Shown piece by piece: positions 29,041-39,719 of a stretch of 49,105 nt of DNA. The stretch is from contig NC_087068.1 of the NCBI RefSeq assembly GCF_963678635.1, positions 22,605,083 to 22,654,187 of the forward strand, read 5' to 3'. Source of the stretch: Symsagittifera roscoffensis. Lineage: Eukaryota; Xenacoelomorpha; Acoela; Convolutidae. Within the stretch, counting starts at the first letter, position 1, and each line of letters starts with the position of its first letter. Position numbers and translations under genes: made by a program. A model generated the notes under the pieces. It was not told where the DNA came from and did not search any database. It was given only the letters and a program-made list of their open reading frames with translations.

Positions 29041-31140
29041 ACGCACATGTTCAGTGACACACTCATGGTTTTTTTCGAAATTACGCAGACGTTAGGCACT
29101 TTTTAAATTTGGAAAAATACACTAATCAACCGAACGCTGCATCATCGGCAATGAAAACAACACAGGAGTGATATTTTATTCTGAGCTTTAGAACAAAATA
29201 ACATACATTTTATTTTATTTGGCGATAGAAAAAAAAAACATTTTCATCCTAATGGCACTGATGTTAGAGTTGGGCACTGCGGTGATGCCAGAAAAAAACC
29301 AACGAATTTTTTAACTGAACTGAAACCGTTTTTTCTTCTTAGGCTCATCCCTAAAGATCACTCCCCAAATTTTATTATACCTAGCTGGTGAAACATAATC
29401 ATAAGACCTTGGTTCGAGTAATTTTTTGCGGGTGTTTCAACATATATATTTGATCCGATTTACTACTGAAATTATCGCTCAAAACCTTTTTATTAACTCC
29501 TTATTAATCAACCGGTGCTTTAACTTGAATAGGTTTTGAATGCATATTTTAAACGCGGGTGAGTAATCAGGAGTTCAAATGATTAAACTAAGATTGCTGT
29601 AGAGTTGTGACTGCAAAAAAAAACTAAGTTGAGATAGAAAACTGATCAGATAGAGATCTGTGAAAACGTTAAAGCAGGGCAACACAACTTGTAGAGATAG
29701 ACTAGACAACTCTGACTGTAAAAGCTATGCAACACAGACAGCGAAAACAGGGCTTTGAGCGGAATTAAAAACCAAAACGACTGTGAGTCAAAAACCACTA
29801 AAAGGCACTGACTGAGCAGAGAGCTGGAAAAAGAACAATGCAGAGATTGATTATGATTGAAAAACTGAAGCAAAATAATAAATTAATGCAATGTTATAAA
29901 AATTGCTAATTTTTTTATTGCTTTGCGGAGGAAATTACTTGTTTCTAATCGTTTGCTCTATTATAATACACAATAAATTGAAACAAAGCATTGCCTCATA
30001 AAAAAAATTGCTACCCCTAAAATACGAACTTCTATTTTATTAATATGTCATACTGAGCATAAAACCCGAGGGGATACCTTAGCTTTATTGATTCGGCTAC
30101 GCAGACTGTTAGTTTCGGAAATAATTTTAGGTGATCAAACAGATAAATACTTAAATATGCGGGTGATATTATTGATTATTACATATGATTTTAATGTGTG
30201 AGAAAACGGGGAGGTGGATTTTTATCTAGCGTTTTACTTAGCTGGTTGAGTTGTGATAGGAGTTAGATATTAAGAAAAAAACGTTAAGAGTAAAGTACGT
30301 CGATCGGAAAAAATGTAAAAAAAACTGATAGGATAATATTTTCGTGAAAACATGGTGATGTTTCCTAATTTGAAGAGCAGTTAGAGGCGCGATTTTTTCA
30401 CCTGAGAAAAAAACGATCTTAGGTAAAACGGTAGATCGTAAAAATCGTAGGCCAAATTTAAAACCGAGTTTAAGTAGCAAAGAAAAAATTAAGCTGCAAT
30501 TTTTAAAAGAAAAAAGATTTGAGGAAAAACAGTTGTTTATCTGGTACAAACTCGTGCAGGTTTTAGATTAAAAAGTGATTAAGATCTTATAAGGACGTGT
30601 GAGCAAACCTAGGGGTGTTTTACGGAACAGGTTGAAGAAGCCTGAAAGATCCAGACTGCAAAGTCTTGTATACGAACGTAAAACTTCGAGAAAGAATAGC
30701 AATGAATCAGTGACAAGGTACTTGACTCGATAAGAGATTCAGTACAACAGAGACCAAGTGAAAGGAAGGGCGTGTGAAAAATTGTTTTTTTTTAGTTGCT
30801 GCGAAAAATTTCGAACAATAATTTGAATTTTTTCTATCATAGCAAAATTGAGAAAAAGTGAGAAAACTGAAGTCGAGTTGATAGGAAACTTAGTGAATAT
30901 TGATAGAGAGAAACAAATAAAGGAAAACAAATCTGCTTTGACAGCGAAAACAGAGGTTGTTTAAAGTGCTATACAAAAGGACGTCTGTTAAACCGTGCAG
31001 AGAGAACTTCATCAGCAAACGAGATGGTGAGGACAACGTTAGAAAAATTCAGTGCTATGAGATGTTTGGACAGATTGACAAGTTTTGCAAAAAAAAAATT
31101 TTTACGACAAAAGAAGATTCTAGCAGCTGAAACAGAGGCT
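29041..31140. other. non-coding, nothing firm
   Basis: No gene is recognised. The right part may include the decayed gag region of the copia element that becomes recognisable after 31150, but I cannot show it. Confidence 0.45.
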
Positions 31141-31149
31141 CCTTTTGTT

Positions 31150-33600
31150 TTGAGGAGTGTATCCAGCTGAGTACCCGATCGTAGAAGCTGGAGTCACAAG
31201 TAATATGGTAGAGGGTCGAGGTTTAATTTTAGGTTAGATGAATAAACTTCCCAGGATCGTTTAGAAAAACAAGTTTTTCTGAATCAGAGGTAGTAGGGAG
31301 CGCTGAGCTTAGGTTCAGAGAAGAAAAAAAGATGCCAGATTTAAACTCATCTAGCTGGAGAATACTTTTTATATGTTCTTAAAAACTCGAGAAATTAAAT
31401 AAAGTTATCAAAAAAGCAAGCAGGAAACGAAATTGTTATCGAATCGAGCTCGGGGGAATGGTTAATTTATCCATTGAGAGAGGTAAAAAAAAAGAAGACG
31501 GTCTCTTCTTGTGGAACTCAATTTTAACAAAAAACGAGTGTTATGTAGTTAGCACATTGACACAGTGGCATTGTACGATGGGTCACAACAACATTAATGA
31601 CAGAAACATTTGACTGAGTCATTATTTAGAATAATTTGGAGATATGAAGAAAAGTATTTCCAAACCGGAGAAATTGTGCAACTTGTGAGGTTAGCAAAGC
31701 AAAGGAAAAAAAGCCACTACTAAAATATTTTGCATGAAGGCAAGAGATGGGGCATTAGAAAATTTGAGAAAAAATAATAGCAAGTATAGAAGTTTCTCAG
31801 ACTTTAGTCTTAGATGTAGCTGGAGAGTACAATGATCAGAACTTTAGGCGAGTTTTCAAAACACAGAAGATTTGAAACTTTGGCTCCACATACCCAGCAA
31901 AACATTGCAAAAGTGAAAATGGTGTTGGGAACGACTACTCCAATGGCTCGCTTTTTATTTTTGGATGCAAATTTACAAAAAAGTTTTGAAGCTATGCCCT
32001 TCATATGGCTACCAACCTAACAATATGTGCCAATATTTGCTTGCAATCTGCTTTAGGTAGAACACGCTACGAGTCTATGTATGGAAAGTACTTCAACCTA
32101 ATTTTGTTAAACTTTTTGAATGCTTACAGTTTAGTAGGAAAACAGTTTCGTTAAAAACTAGACAAAATTTCCTAAAAGGTTTTTTAAGGACATCGGATAA
32201 TAGTTAGACTTATATCATAGGAAAACTCAAAGTTTGAAGAAAACTTAATGTGAAAAAGTCTATAAATTTTTTGACAAGTCTATTTTCTTTTTTGAGAAAA
32301 GTATACAAAACAACGAAGAAGAATCGGTAGATGATGAAGTGTTTTTGAAGATGAACATAGCCAAAAAAGGCATAGGAAGCTTCAGCAGAACCTGAGTGGT
32401 GAGAAGCGATGAAAAATTAATTCGGTTCACCAGAGAAAAGCGAATGTGAGAACTGGTTGGGAACAGAGGACAGAAATCTGTAGGCAGCAGATGGCCTTTT
32501 GCTTTGAAGTAGAGAGCTGTTGTTGATGTTTTTGAGTTCATGGTTAGTTTTGTTGCAAAAAATAGGCTAAGTTGAGCAATGGGATTTTTTTGAAAAGTAA
32601 TCACCTAGTAGTAAGATAGCGACTATAAGTATAGTTCTAATCTTAGCAGTTCAGTTTATGTATAAATTCAGGCAATTAGATAGAAAATTACATACTTGAA
32701 AACCATACCAGATAAAAACATCTTCAATAAGCAACTTGAAGGATTCGAGCATTTTGGTGAAAAAGAAAAATTTAGTTGGTCGTCCTCAGAAAAATTTTTA
32801 AGGGCTAAAACATTCTGATAAAACTGGCAAAGAACAGGCTAGCTTGAAGAAATAGGCTTCGAATTTTCAGTCTTTGATGAATGCTTGTTTGTTAAGAGTG
32901 ATAAGAAATAGAGAATCTCACTTAATCTTGAGCAGGTAAAATAGTGGCTTGTGGAGCGGACAAAATGCTTGTGGACCGGTTTGAGAAAATAAGTATAAAA
33001 ATTTTGAGAAAAGCGGGATAAAACGTCCTAAAAGCTTTCTAGGAAACAAAAGATAATTCAGAAAAGGCAATTAAAAAAGTTAGTCACAAAAAATACATCA
33101 AAAATTGCTATCATGGCTTAAGATGACTGAAGCAAAATAGATAACAGCATCTCTATTTGCAAAAAAAACTGACAACCAAGGTTGTTTTGCAGAAGGTTGC
33201 ATAGAACCAGAAAAATGAAAAAAAGTTAGTATCAAGGTTTTGCTGAATGTGTAAATTATGAAGATTTAACAAGTGGGCCCAAAACTTGCTAAGCAGCAAA
33301 CCTTTTTAACTTTGTTTTGGAAAACCCAGTTGAAAAACATCGGTAACCTGGAAAAAACTGTCTACGATATCTGATAGGAACAAAAGGTTTGTTTCCAGTC
33401 TACAGGAGGGATGATGCCTTAAATCTCTTGTATTATTCGGATGCGGACTGAGCTGGAAAAATCAGCATCAGAAGAATTACCTAGGATGTTGTTTCAAGTC
33501 TAGGCCCAAGACGTTAGTTCAGCATCTCCAGTGCTGTGTATCAATTTCAACGGCCGAAGCAGAAGACATTGGCTGTGGTCGAAACATTTAAAGAAGGATC
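31150..33600 (+). pseudogene. decayed Ty1/copia retrotransposon pol
   Basis: Motifs in copia order, in shifting frames with many stops. A protease-like EAGVTSNM, where active copies have D-S-G, lies near 31180. A GAG-pre-integrase WHCTMGHNNIND (31566-31601) and a zinc-finger NCATCEVSKAKEKKP (31673 on) follow. Next come an integrase LVLDVAGEYNDQNF (~31806 on) and TRYESMYGKYF (~32062). An RT piece EEIGFEFSVFDECLF (~32845) precedes NCLRYLIGTKGL (~33360) and the RNase H signatures LLYYSDAD-AG (~33440) and VSISTAEAEDIG (~33540). Order and spacing are diagnostic. The gag part and LTRs are not recognisable. Confidence 0.8.
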
Positions 33601-33603
33601 TGA

Positions 33604-33630
33604 AGAAGAAGAAGAAGAAGAAGAAGAAAG
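33604..33630. repeat. (GAA)n microsatellite
   Basis: An uninterrupted run of AGAAGA triplets next to the 3' end of the copia remnant. Confidence 0.85.
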
Positions 33631-34048
33631 AACACCTGAATTACTATACAGTAAAAAGCCGAGGCATCAGTATAGCAAAGTGTGAATAATAAAGTTGGTT
33701 AAAATTCATTGGTTACATCAAACAAAAACACAATATCAGAAAACAAGCAATAAACAAAACAAAACAAAACAAAACAAGTTCGGTTACAGTTCAGAAATTG
33801 GTTGATTAAAATATATGAAGTTACGGATACTAAAAAAACATCAGTTTTAAGAATTAAGAACGAGCTGGTATTTTTACTTTACAAACAATTTTATAGATAG
33901 TCCAAACATACAGCGTATTTACAGAGTATATACAGATTCTCGTTCAAACAATATCTGGAAAATTAAACTAAATTAAAACATATAGAACTAGCAAAAACGG
34001 AAATCACGCCACGTATTTGTATTTGTACAAATTGGATTGTTTCTCATT

Positions 34049-36475
34049 TCACTCACGTAAAATTCTTTTAATTTTTTCTTGAATCCTGTTCTCGATTTTT
34101 CTAAATTGCGCAAAATTTCTGGGCAGTGAATTCCATTTTTTAGAAGTCAAATGAAAAAATGATTTTTGTAGAGAAGCGGTTGAACAATGTTTGTCAAAAA
34201 TAATTTGTTTCGTTCTTTTGTTGAGCCTATAATTGGCAGTCGGTAGTCTCAATGTATTTTGAAAAGCCTTCTTTTTGTTTGTAAGATATTGGTATAAGTA
34301 TGTTATACACTTTAACTCAATTCTTTTCTCGATTCCAATGAACGATTTGCTAATGCGAAGAAGGGAAGAAGAATTAAATTTCGATCTGAAATATGTTCTT
34401 TTTAACGCCCAGTTCAACTGTTTCCCTAGAGATAGCATCAAAGTAGCATTAATTTGTTGTAAAAATATTGCAGAATAATCTAAATGTGATAAAACAAGAC
34501 AATGAAGCAAGGAAATTAATGATAATGTCGGCAGTTGTTGTCCAATTGTATCTATAGTTTTAATTCCTTGTGCCATTTTTTGGAGAATTGTTTTGATTTG
34601 AGCATGAAAAGATAAACTGGAATCAAGAATAAGGCCTAAATACTTGCATTCTGATTTTTTGGCTACATAATGCCCATTAATTATTATTGTATCAGTATCT
34701 ACATTTTTGCTATCATTTTTTGGACAAAATGTTATAAATTCCGATTTAGATGCATTCAGATTCAATTGGTTATCTGCAAAAAATTCCGTTAGATTTTTGA
34801 GTGATTTTTGCAATCGATTCAAAGCATCCTCAGAAGATATAGAAGAGGAAAAAACCATACAGTCGTCAGCATAATGAACTAAAGTACAACCTTCATATAA
34901 TCGCTCTTGTATGTCATTAACATATAAATTGAACAACAACGGACCAAGTACCGTTCCTTGTGGGACACCTCGTTTGATTTCAATCCAGTCTGAAAAGATT
35001 CCCTTGACGTTTACTCTTTGAATACGTTTGTTTAGGAAGCTAGCAATTAAAGCATTTGCTCCATTTGAAAAACCAAGAGAAAGCATTTTTTCAATTAAAA
35101 CTTCATGCGAAATAGAATCAAAAGCCTTGGACAGATCTAATAAAGCTGCATGTACAATTTTCTTTGAATCTATTTGATTTCGAATACTTTCTGTCACATA
35201 AACAAGAGCATCTTGTGTTGAAATGTTTTTGCGAAATCCGAATTGAAATGGTGTCATTATTTGAAATTTGTCAAGATGTTCTGTTATTTGGGCATGCAAA
35301 ATTTTTTCAAAAGTTTTAGAAAAAGCACAAGTTATTGATATTGGCCGATAATTTTTTGCATCCATTGGGTTATCGTTTTTAAACAAAGGGGTTACGTGTG
35401 CTTTTTTCAGTTCGATCGGGAAAATGTTCTCATCTAAGCAAGTATTTATGACAAAAGTTAAATGTGGAACTATAACTGATTGACCGTCAATGATTGCCCA
35501 AGCAGGTACGGTACAAGGTCCGAGTGGTTTTCTGACATTGATTTTTCGAAGTATATCAAAGCATTGCTTCACTGTAATGTGTTGAAAATGGAAAGGCGCA
35601 AATTCAGAGGCAGATTTGTTGTAATTCGGAGGCTTTTTAGCGCCGAAAAATTCGCCTATGTTTGAAAAAATATGATTTAAATGATTGGCAATTTTTTTGT
35701 CTTGGGTTATCATTTCACTGAAGGAGTTTCGTAGAACTGTAATTCGATTGTTGCCAGAACATGTACCTCTAACTTGGTTAATATATTTCCATTTTTGTTG
35801 GATAGTGCTGAGAAGTGAAAAACAATTTTTTGAATGATCGAGTTGTTTACTTCTAATCAATTGGCTCATTTGATTACGTAAAAACTGGTACTTTGACCAA
35901 TTATTGCTTGTGCTTTGACTGCGATATGATCTGAGTGAACTCTGTTTCTTAATCAACAATTGCTGACATTCTGAATCGAACCATTCCGTTTTCAACACAT
36001 TTTTTGATTTAAAATTACAAACAATTTTTTTTTCGATAGGAGCATGTTGCTGAAGAGCACTAGAAATTAAATAAATCATCGTCGAGAACATGTTTTGTGC
36101 GTCTGTACATTGATATAAGAGATTCCAAGGAAGAGCGGAGAGTGTATTGCAAAAATCATTTTTCTGATAATTTTTCTTATTGAAAGTCGAAATTATCCTC
36201 GGTAAACTTTTGCCGCATTTTATATCCGTCAATATAAATGAAGCAAAATGTTCGGTTTTATAAGGTGTATCAAAACAAATCTCAATGCCGTTTGTTTCAT
36301 AGTCACTGATAATGTTGTCGATATGAGTTTTAATTGAGGAACTAATTCTGGTCTCATCGTTTGGACAAAAAACCTTCAATCCATATGGAATAATTATAGA
36401 ATCTAAATTTTCTTTTTCTTTGCTATCCAGATAATTTATGTTATAATCACCCAGAATTAGAAACTGAAAATGCAT
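34049..36475 (-). pseudogene. LINE ORF2: endonuclease C-terminus and reverse transcriptase
   Basis: 808 codons. The first ~60 residues finish the APE endonuclease (LILGDYNIN, and HIDNIIS near residue 51). RT motifs follow in order: PLFKNDNPMDAKNYRPIS, FGFRKNISTQDAL, AALLDLSKAFDSISHEVL, GVPQGTVLGPLLFNLYVND and YADD near residue 545 with the catalytic aspartates. After the RT comes KYLGLILDSSLSFHAQI and a C-terminal region of ~190 residues, with no RNase H. The RT is uninterrupted. The upstream junction is broken: the endonuclease N-terminal part is in another frame and overlaps 36447-36475. Confidence 0.9.
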
Positions 36476-36983
36476 TATCTGTGTTAAGCGTTAATTGTTC
36501 CAAAAAATCAATAAAGTTTGATCTGCTTGGATTATAACACAAATTAACTAACATTTTTTCTTTATTGGAAATGTTAAATGTAGATTTGCACTCAACCCAC
36601 ACTGACTCATATTTTTCTTTATCAAATAAATTTAAATCAGGCCTCAATTTCGGAGCCAATTTGACTGGTATATATAACAAAACGCCACCGCCTTTCTTTT
36701 TTACCGCTGATTGCCTATCATATCTGAACATCGCATGCGTTCTAGGGTGGAGATTCCATAAATTGTCACTCTACTTTTTTAAGCCACGTTTCGGAAATTC
36801 CTATAATTGTGTTTTCGCCGATATCATCAAGAAATTTTTTCAATTGCATCCGTTTTCTAATAATACTTTGAAAATTCAAATGAACAAATTTAAGATTTGC
36901 ACAATTTTTTGAGCAGATGCCGTAGACTGTTTCAATGGTTTCAATAGGACCAGGGTTTTTTTCAACATCCCCACTTTGGGTCG
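36447..36983 (-). pseudogene. LINE ORF2: endonuclease N-terminal part with 2A-like leader
   Basis: In translation order: a GDVEKNPGP motif, VHLNFQSIIRKRMQLKKF and IIGISETWLKK (the standard APE endonuclease opening), a frame change in an A-run near 36775, then KKGGGVLLYIP, YESVWVECK and LVNLCYNPS. A second frame change lies at 36447-36475, where the LGDYN motif begins in the long RT frame. There is no ATG upstream of the 2A motif, because a TAA directly precedes the opening codons. Confidence 0.8.
36951..36983 (-). other. 2A-like ribosome-skipping motif
   Basis: The minus strand reads SGDVEKNPGP, which fits the D-[VI]-E-x-N-P-G-P consensus of 2A peptides. Such motifs are known near the start of APE-type non-LTR retrotransposon proteins, where they separate products co-translationally. 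Only a few residues upstream survive before a stop, so the helical part of a working 2A is missing. Confidence 0.75.
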
Positions 36984-37130
36984 GTTACTATGATACTTTT
37001 GACCTTCTGATTATGATTTTTCAGTCCCGTTTTAAGACCGGTATGTGATAAAGTCGGCTCTTTACGATACCTTTTATTGATCTTATTTTAAGCCTAATCA
37101 AAACTCACTTTTTTGTGAATTCATTTTTAG

Positions 37131-37658
37131 ATCTTTTAAAGCGATACCCAGAAAGCAAAAATGAAAGTCAGTCTGGATATATCTCGAGTACCAGAACGGC
37201 AAGATACAACTTCACAAAAGACACAGTTCTATACGACAGCTTACCTCAGAAACATCCATACACGCCACCGTTTTCGCCTAAACAGCGTCCTTTACACTCA
37301 CTCTTTCCTGATATACTCTCTAAAAAATCTCTTATTACTGAATGTATCGAACAAAACAAAGCTGTCGCTTTTATTGGCAAAAATCTACAAGAGAAGTCAC
37401 TTGCGGTGCCCGAATTTATTCTGGAGCATGCAGCCTACCATAACCAAAACTGTCTAATCTTAGTTTGTAAATACGATGACATGTTGGCAGTTGAGGCGGC
37501 GCATCGTCTGGCGAATGAAAGAGGCGAGAAAGTGGGAGAAACAGTTGGCTACAAAGTGTCAAATGAAACAAATATCAAGCCGAGCACCTGTCTCATATTC
37601 TGCACGCCAATGGTTATTTTACACACGCTTGCAAACAGGTGCTCAAATCTCATATCGG
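37131..37658 (+). CDS. exon of a DEAH/RHA helicase-like protein (YTHDC2/BGCN type), RecA1 part 1
   Basis: An acceptor ATTTTTAG precedes 37131 and a donor GG|GTAAGA follows 37658. The exon encodes ~176 residues that follow DEAH-box helicases closely in flanking sequence: LLKRYPESKNES, an AFIGKNLQEKS loop, VPEFILEHA, RGEKVGETVGYKV, then CLIFCTPMVILHTLA. The P-loop is not functional by consensus: GKNLQEKS stands where GxxGxGK[ST] is expected, lacking the second Gly, and motif Ia lacks the usual PRR. Upstream exons are not found in the window; the LINE on the other strand lies just before it. YTHDC2, or its catalytically dead relative BGCN, is the best fit by pattern. Confidence 0.75.
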
Positions 37659-38758
37659 GTAAGATTTCACATAAAGCACTTCATCTGTTTTAGATAGAAG
37701 ACGGTTGATACCGGAGAGGTGAGTTATAATACAGCGTTTTTCGATAGTCTGTAGTAATTTGGGGACCTGCCATTGTTTTATTCTTTACAATGGCAGGTTT
37801 GCTGAATGTTTATTCGTCAGTCATGACAACAACGTCAGCAAAACATTATCAAAATATAGGCAAAGGTTCTTGTAACGGTAATATTTTGCTCGATTATAAT
37901 TTTTTGTTCTACAGACCAGTTTTTAGGAATCTGCTTACGTTTGCGACTACAAGTGTTGCTATGCTAATTGAGCCATTTTTTTAACCACATGAATTTTTGT
38001 ACTTCAATTGAATTTGGGCTGCAGAAATTAAGTGAATAGATAGAGATGTTGAGATAGAGCCGAAACTTCAATCGTTGCAAGGCGAAAGCTTTCATAACAA
38101 AGCAACCACTACTGAAGATGACTCTCGACTTGAACAGCCGTGCCTTTTTCGATGTAAAATTTTGCAACCCCCATGCTAAATCTTGCCCTAAAACTATATC
38201 TAACACCTACAAATATCATGAGTGTCAAAACATTAAAATACCAACGAAGAATTCTGGATGTGGAACACAGCAGCTTTGTTCCACTAATTTTTGCGTGTAC
38301 TGGAGGAGCAGCACCAGGCTCTACAAAAACCGTCCAGAAACTAGCAGAGAAATTAAGCGAAAAACGGAACGAATCATACTCCGACACAATAAACTTTATA
38401 AGAACCAAAATAAGTTTTGCACTTCTGAGGAGTGCAATCCTCTGCCTCAGGGGGTGCAAAAAACTTAAAAATACTTACCACATAGACAATGCCATCAGTG
38501 CTATAATCGAGGAGGGTAGATTTTATTGACAATTCTCTGGATGCTTTAAAATCGACTTGATTTATTCATAAAATTCTGTCGATGTACTTATATAGCGTTG
38601 GTATGCCCCTATGCAACCTCCGCACGGACCGTTGCATGACGGAAGGGCCCATTTTAATTGACCTTTTTTAATGAGTCCAACCCTGTTAAGTGTACAACAA
38701 ACTGATAAGAATAATGATGCTTGTGTTTTCGTACCTTTTTAATCGTACGATGTTTTAG
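37659..38758 (+). other. intron of the helicase-like gene (1,100 bp)
   Basis: GTAAGA donor and TGTTTTAG acceptor. The reading phase is conserved (one base before, two after), giving a Gly codon at the SG|(V/L)THL position where helicase sequence continues without gap. The intron contains a transposon-derived coding fragment at 38173-38529. Confidence 0.75.
38173..38529 (+). pseudogene. transposon-derived coding fragment inside the intron
   Basis: 118 codons, including RRILDVEHSSFVPLIFACTG, KLAEKLSEKRNESYSDTINF and FALLRSAILCLRG. This block resembles a segment I know from the C-terminal ends of invertebrate reverse-transcriptase polyproteins; the family name escapes me and no RT motif is present. 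It is probably a remnant of a mobile element that landed in the intron. Confidence 0.5.
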
Positions 38759-39198
38759 GGTTGACTCATCTAATGTTAGATGACTTGCATCTGCGAAGCA
38801 TGTACTTGGAAGTGGCTATGATCGAATTGAGGGAAATAGTGATTCGGTATCAGAATCTGAGGCTAATTTTGAATCTTCACCCGAACAACGCTACCTTCAG
38901 CGACTTCTTCGAAAGTAGATCCAGTCAACTGCAGTGTCAGTCTAAGTTCGTGAAGCATCTGTCGCTTGAAAACGAGGTCCAGCCGAGGTCACCCAAAGTA
39001 AGATACTTAGATGACATAATTGACATGTCGTTTTTCCACGCAAAGATGCAGCGTGCTCTCCTCACTGATGAAGATAAATTCAGTTTTGGATCTGCAAGGC
39101 AAGGTCAAGATGAGAGTAAGAAAAAGATACTGGATGACTTCATGAAGAAAGCGTATGTGGCTAAAACACCAGGTGATTCACATGCTAACAAAAAACGT
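38759..39198 (+). CDS. exon of the DEAH/RHA helicase-like protein, RecA1 part 2
   Basis: Continues the helicase with LTHLMLDDLHLRSMYLEVAM, where active enzymes have DE[IV]HER (motif II). Next is LRLILNLHPNNATFSDFFES, where SAT (motif III) is expected. Then come EVQPRSPKVRYLDDIIDMS and a Ser/Lys-rich end (GQDESKKKILDDFMKKAY). Two donors are possible, GT at 39197 or GTATGT at 39199. The protein can scarcely hydrolyse ATP in the usual way, since both Walker motifs are altered, but the frame is intact over both exons, arguing for a maintained non-catalytic protein rather than a pseudogene. Confidence 0.75.
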
Positions 39199-39249
39199 GT
39201 ATGTTAATGAGCGAAATGAAGTTCTTATATAGATGGTGTTTTTTTTCAG

Positions 39250-39407
39250 GGAAAAAGTCTGAAATGAATTCACGCTCACATGTGATTTTTGATTTCTTTT
39301 TAAGTTCATTTCATTTGATAAAAGGAAGGCAAATTAAGGTTTCTAATAACAACAGAACGTATGACATGGCGCTTAAAAACGTGAATGGCTTCATTTTTGA
39401 AATCTGA
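39250..39407 (+). CDS. possible third exon of the helicase-like gene
   Basis: TTTTTTTTCAG ends at 39249. If the donor at 39197 is used, the frame stays open for ~52 codons to a TGA at 39405-39407 (KKSEMNSRSHVIFDFFLSS and onward). The implied intron is only ~53 bp. The residues show no recognisable helicase motif, so this may be the real terminal exon or a chance frame. Confidence 0.35.
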
Positions 39408-39719
39408 TTTCAATTTTGAATCTCGCAGTGGAATAAAAAATCAACTCCTAACCCTGTTGTTTCTGTGAGTTAGTTTTCTGAAAAAAAAACTATAAATTAC
39501 AAAATATTATTGGAATTATTAGTTTCTCTGAATTCATTAACTCTCGCGGCCATTGTGTTATGTTATCAGTACAATTTTTGCAATCCAACTCTTATAAAAA
39601 ATTGCGCATTTTGCTTGCACTTTTTCCTCATAGTATTGGCAAATTAATAGCATATGCTCTTCTCTAGTTTTATCAGTATCTATCGTTTCGGTTCTTAAAC
39701 AGTCGGAAGCATAGTTGTG

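Larger units (their letters stand above)
33754..36983 (-). mobile_element. CR1/jockey-like non-LTR retrotransposon (LINE), 5' end unclear
   Basis: On the minus strand it encodes an APE-type endonuclease and a reverse transcriptase. It ends in a short tandem repeat (TTTTG)n at 33754-33778, as CR1/L2-type elements do, in place of a poly-A tail. The 5' side begins at a 2A-like motif immediately behind stop codons, so ORF1 and the 5' UTR appear to be lost. It lies in the same neighbourhood as, but opposite in strand to, the helicase-like exons that start at 37131. Confidence 0.9.

Noticed and set aside
38109-38459. 116-codon minus-strand frame opposite the intronic fragment
   Set aside because: The plus-strand frame of the same stretch has the transposon-like motifs, so the minus frame is a shadow.
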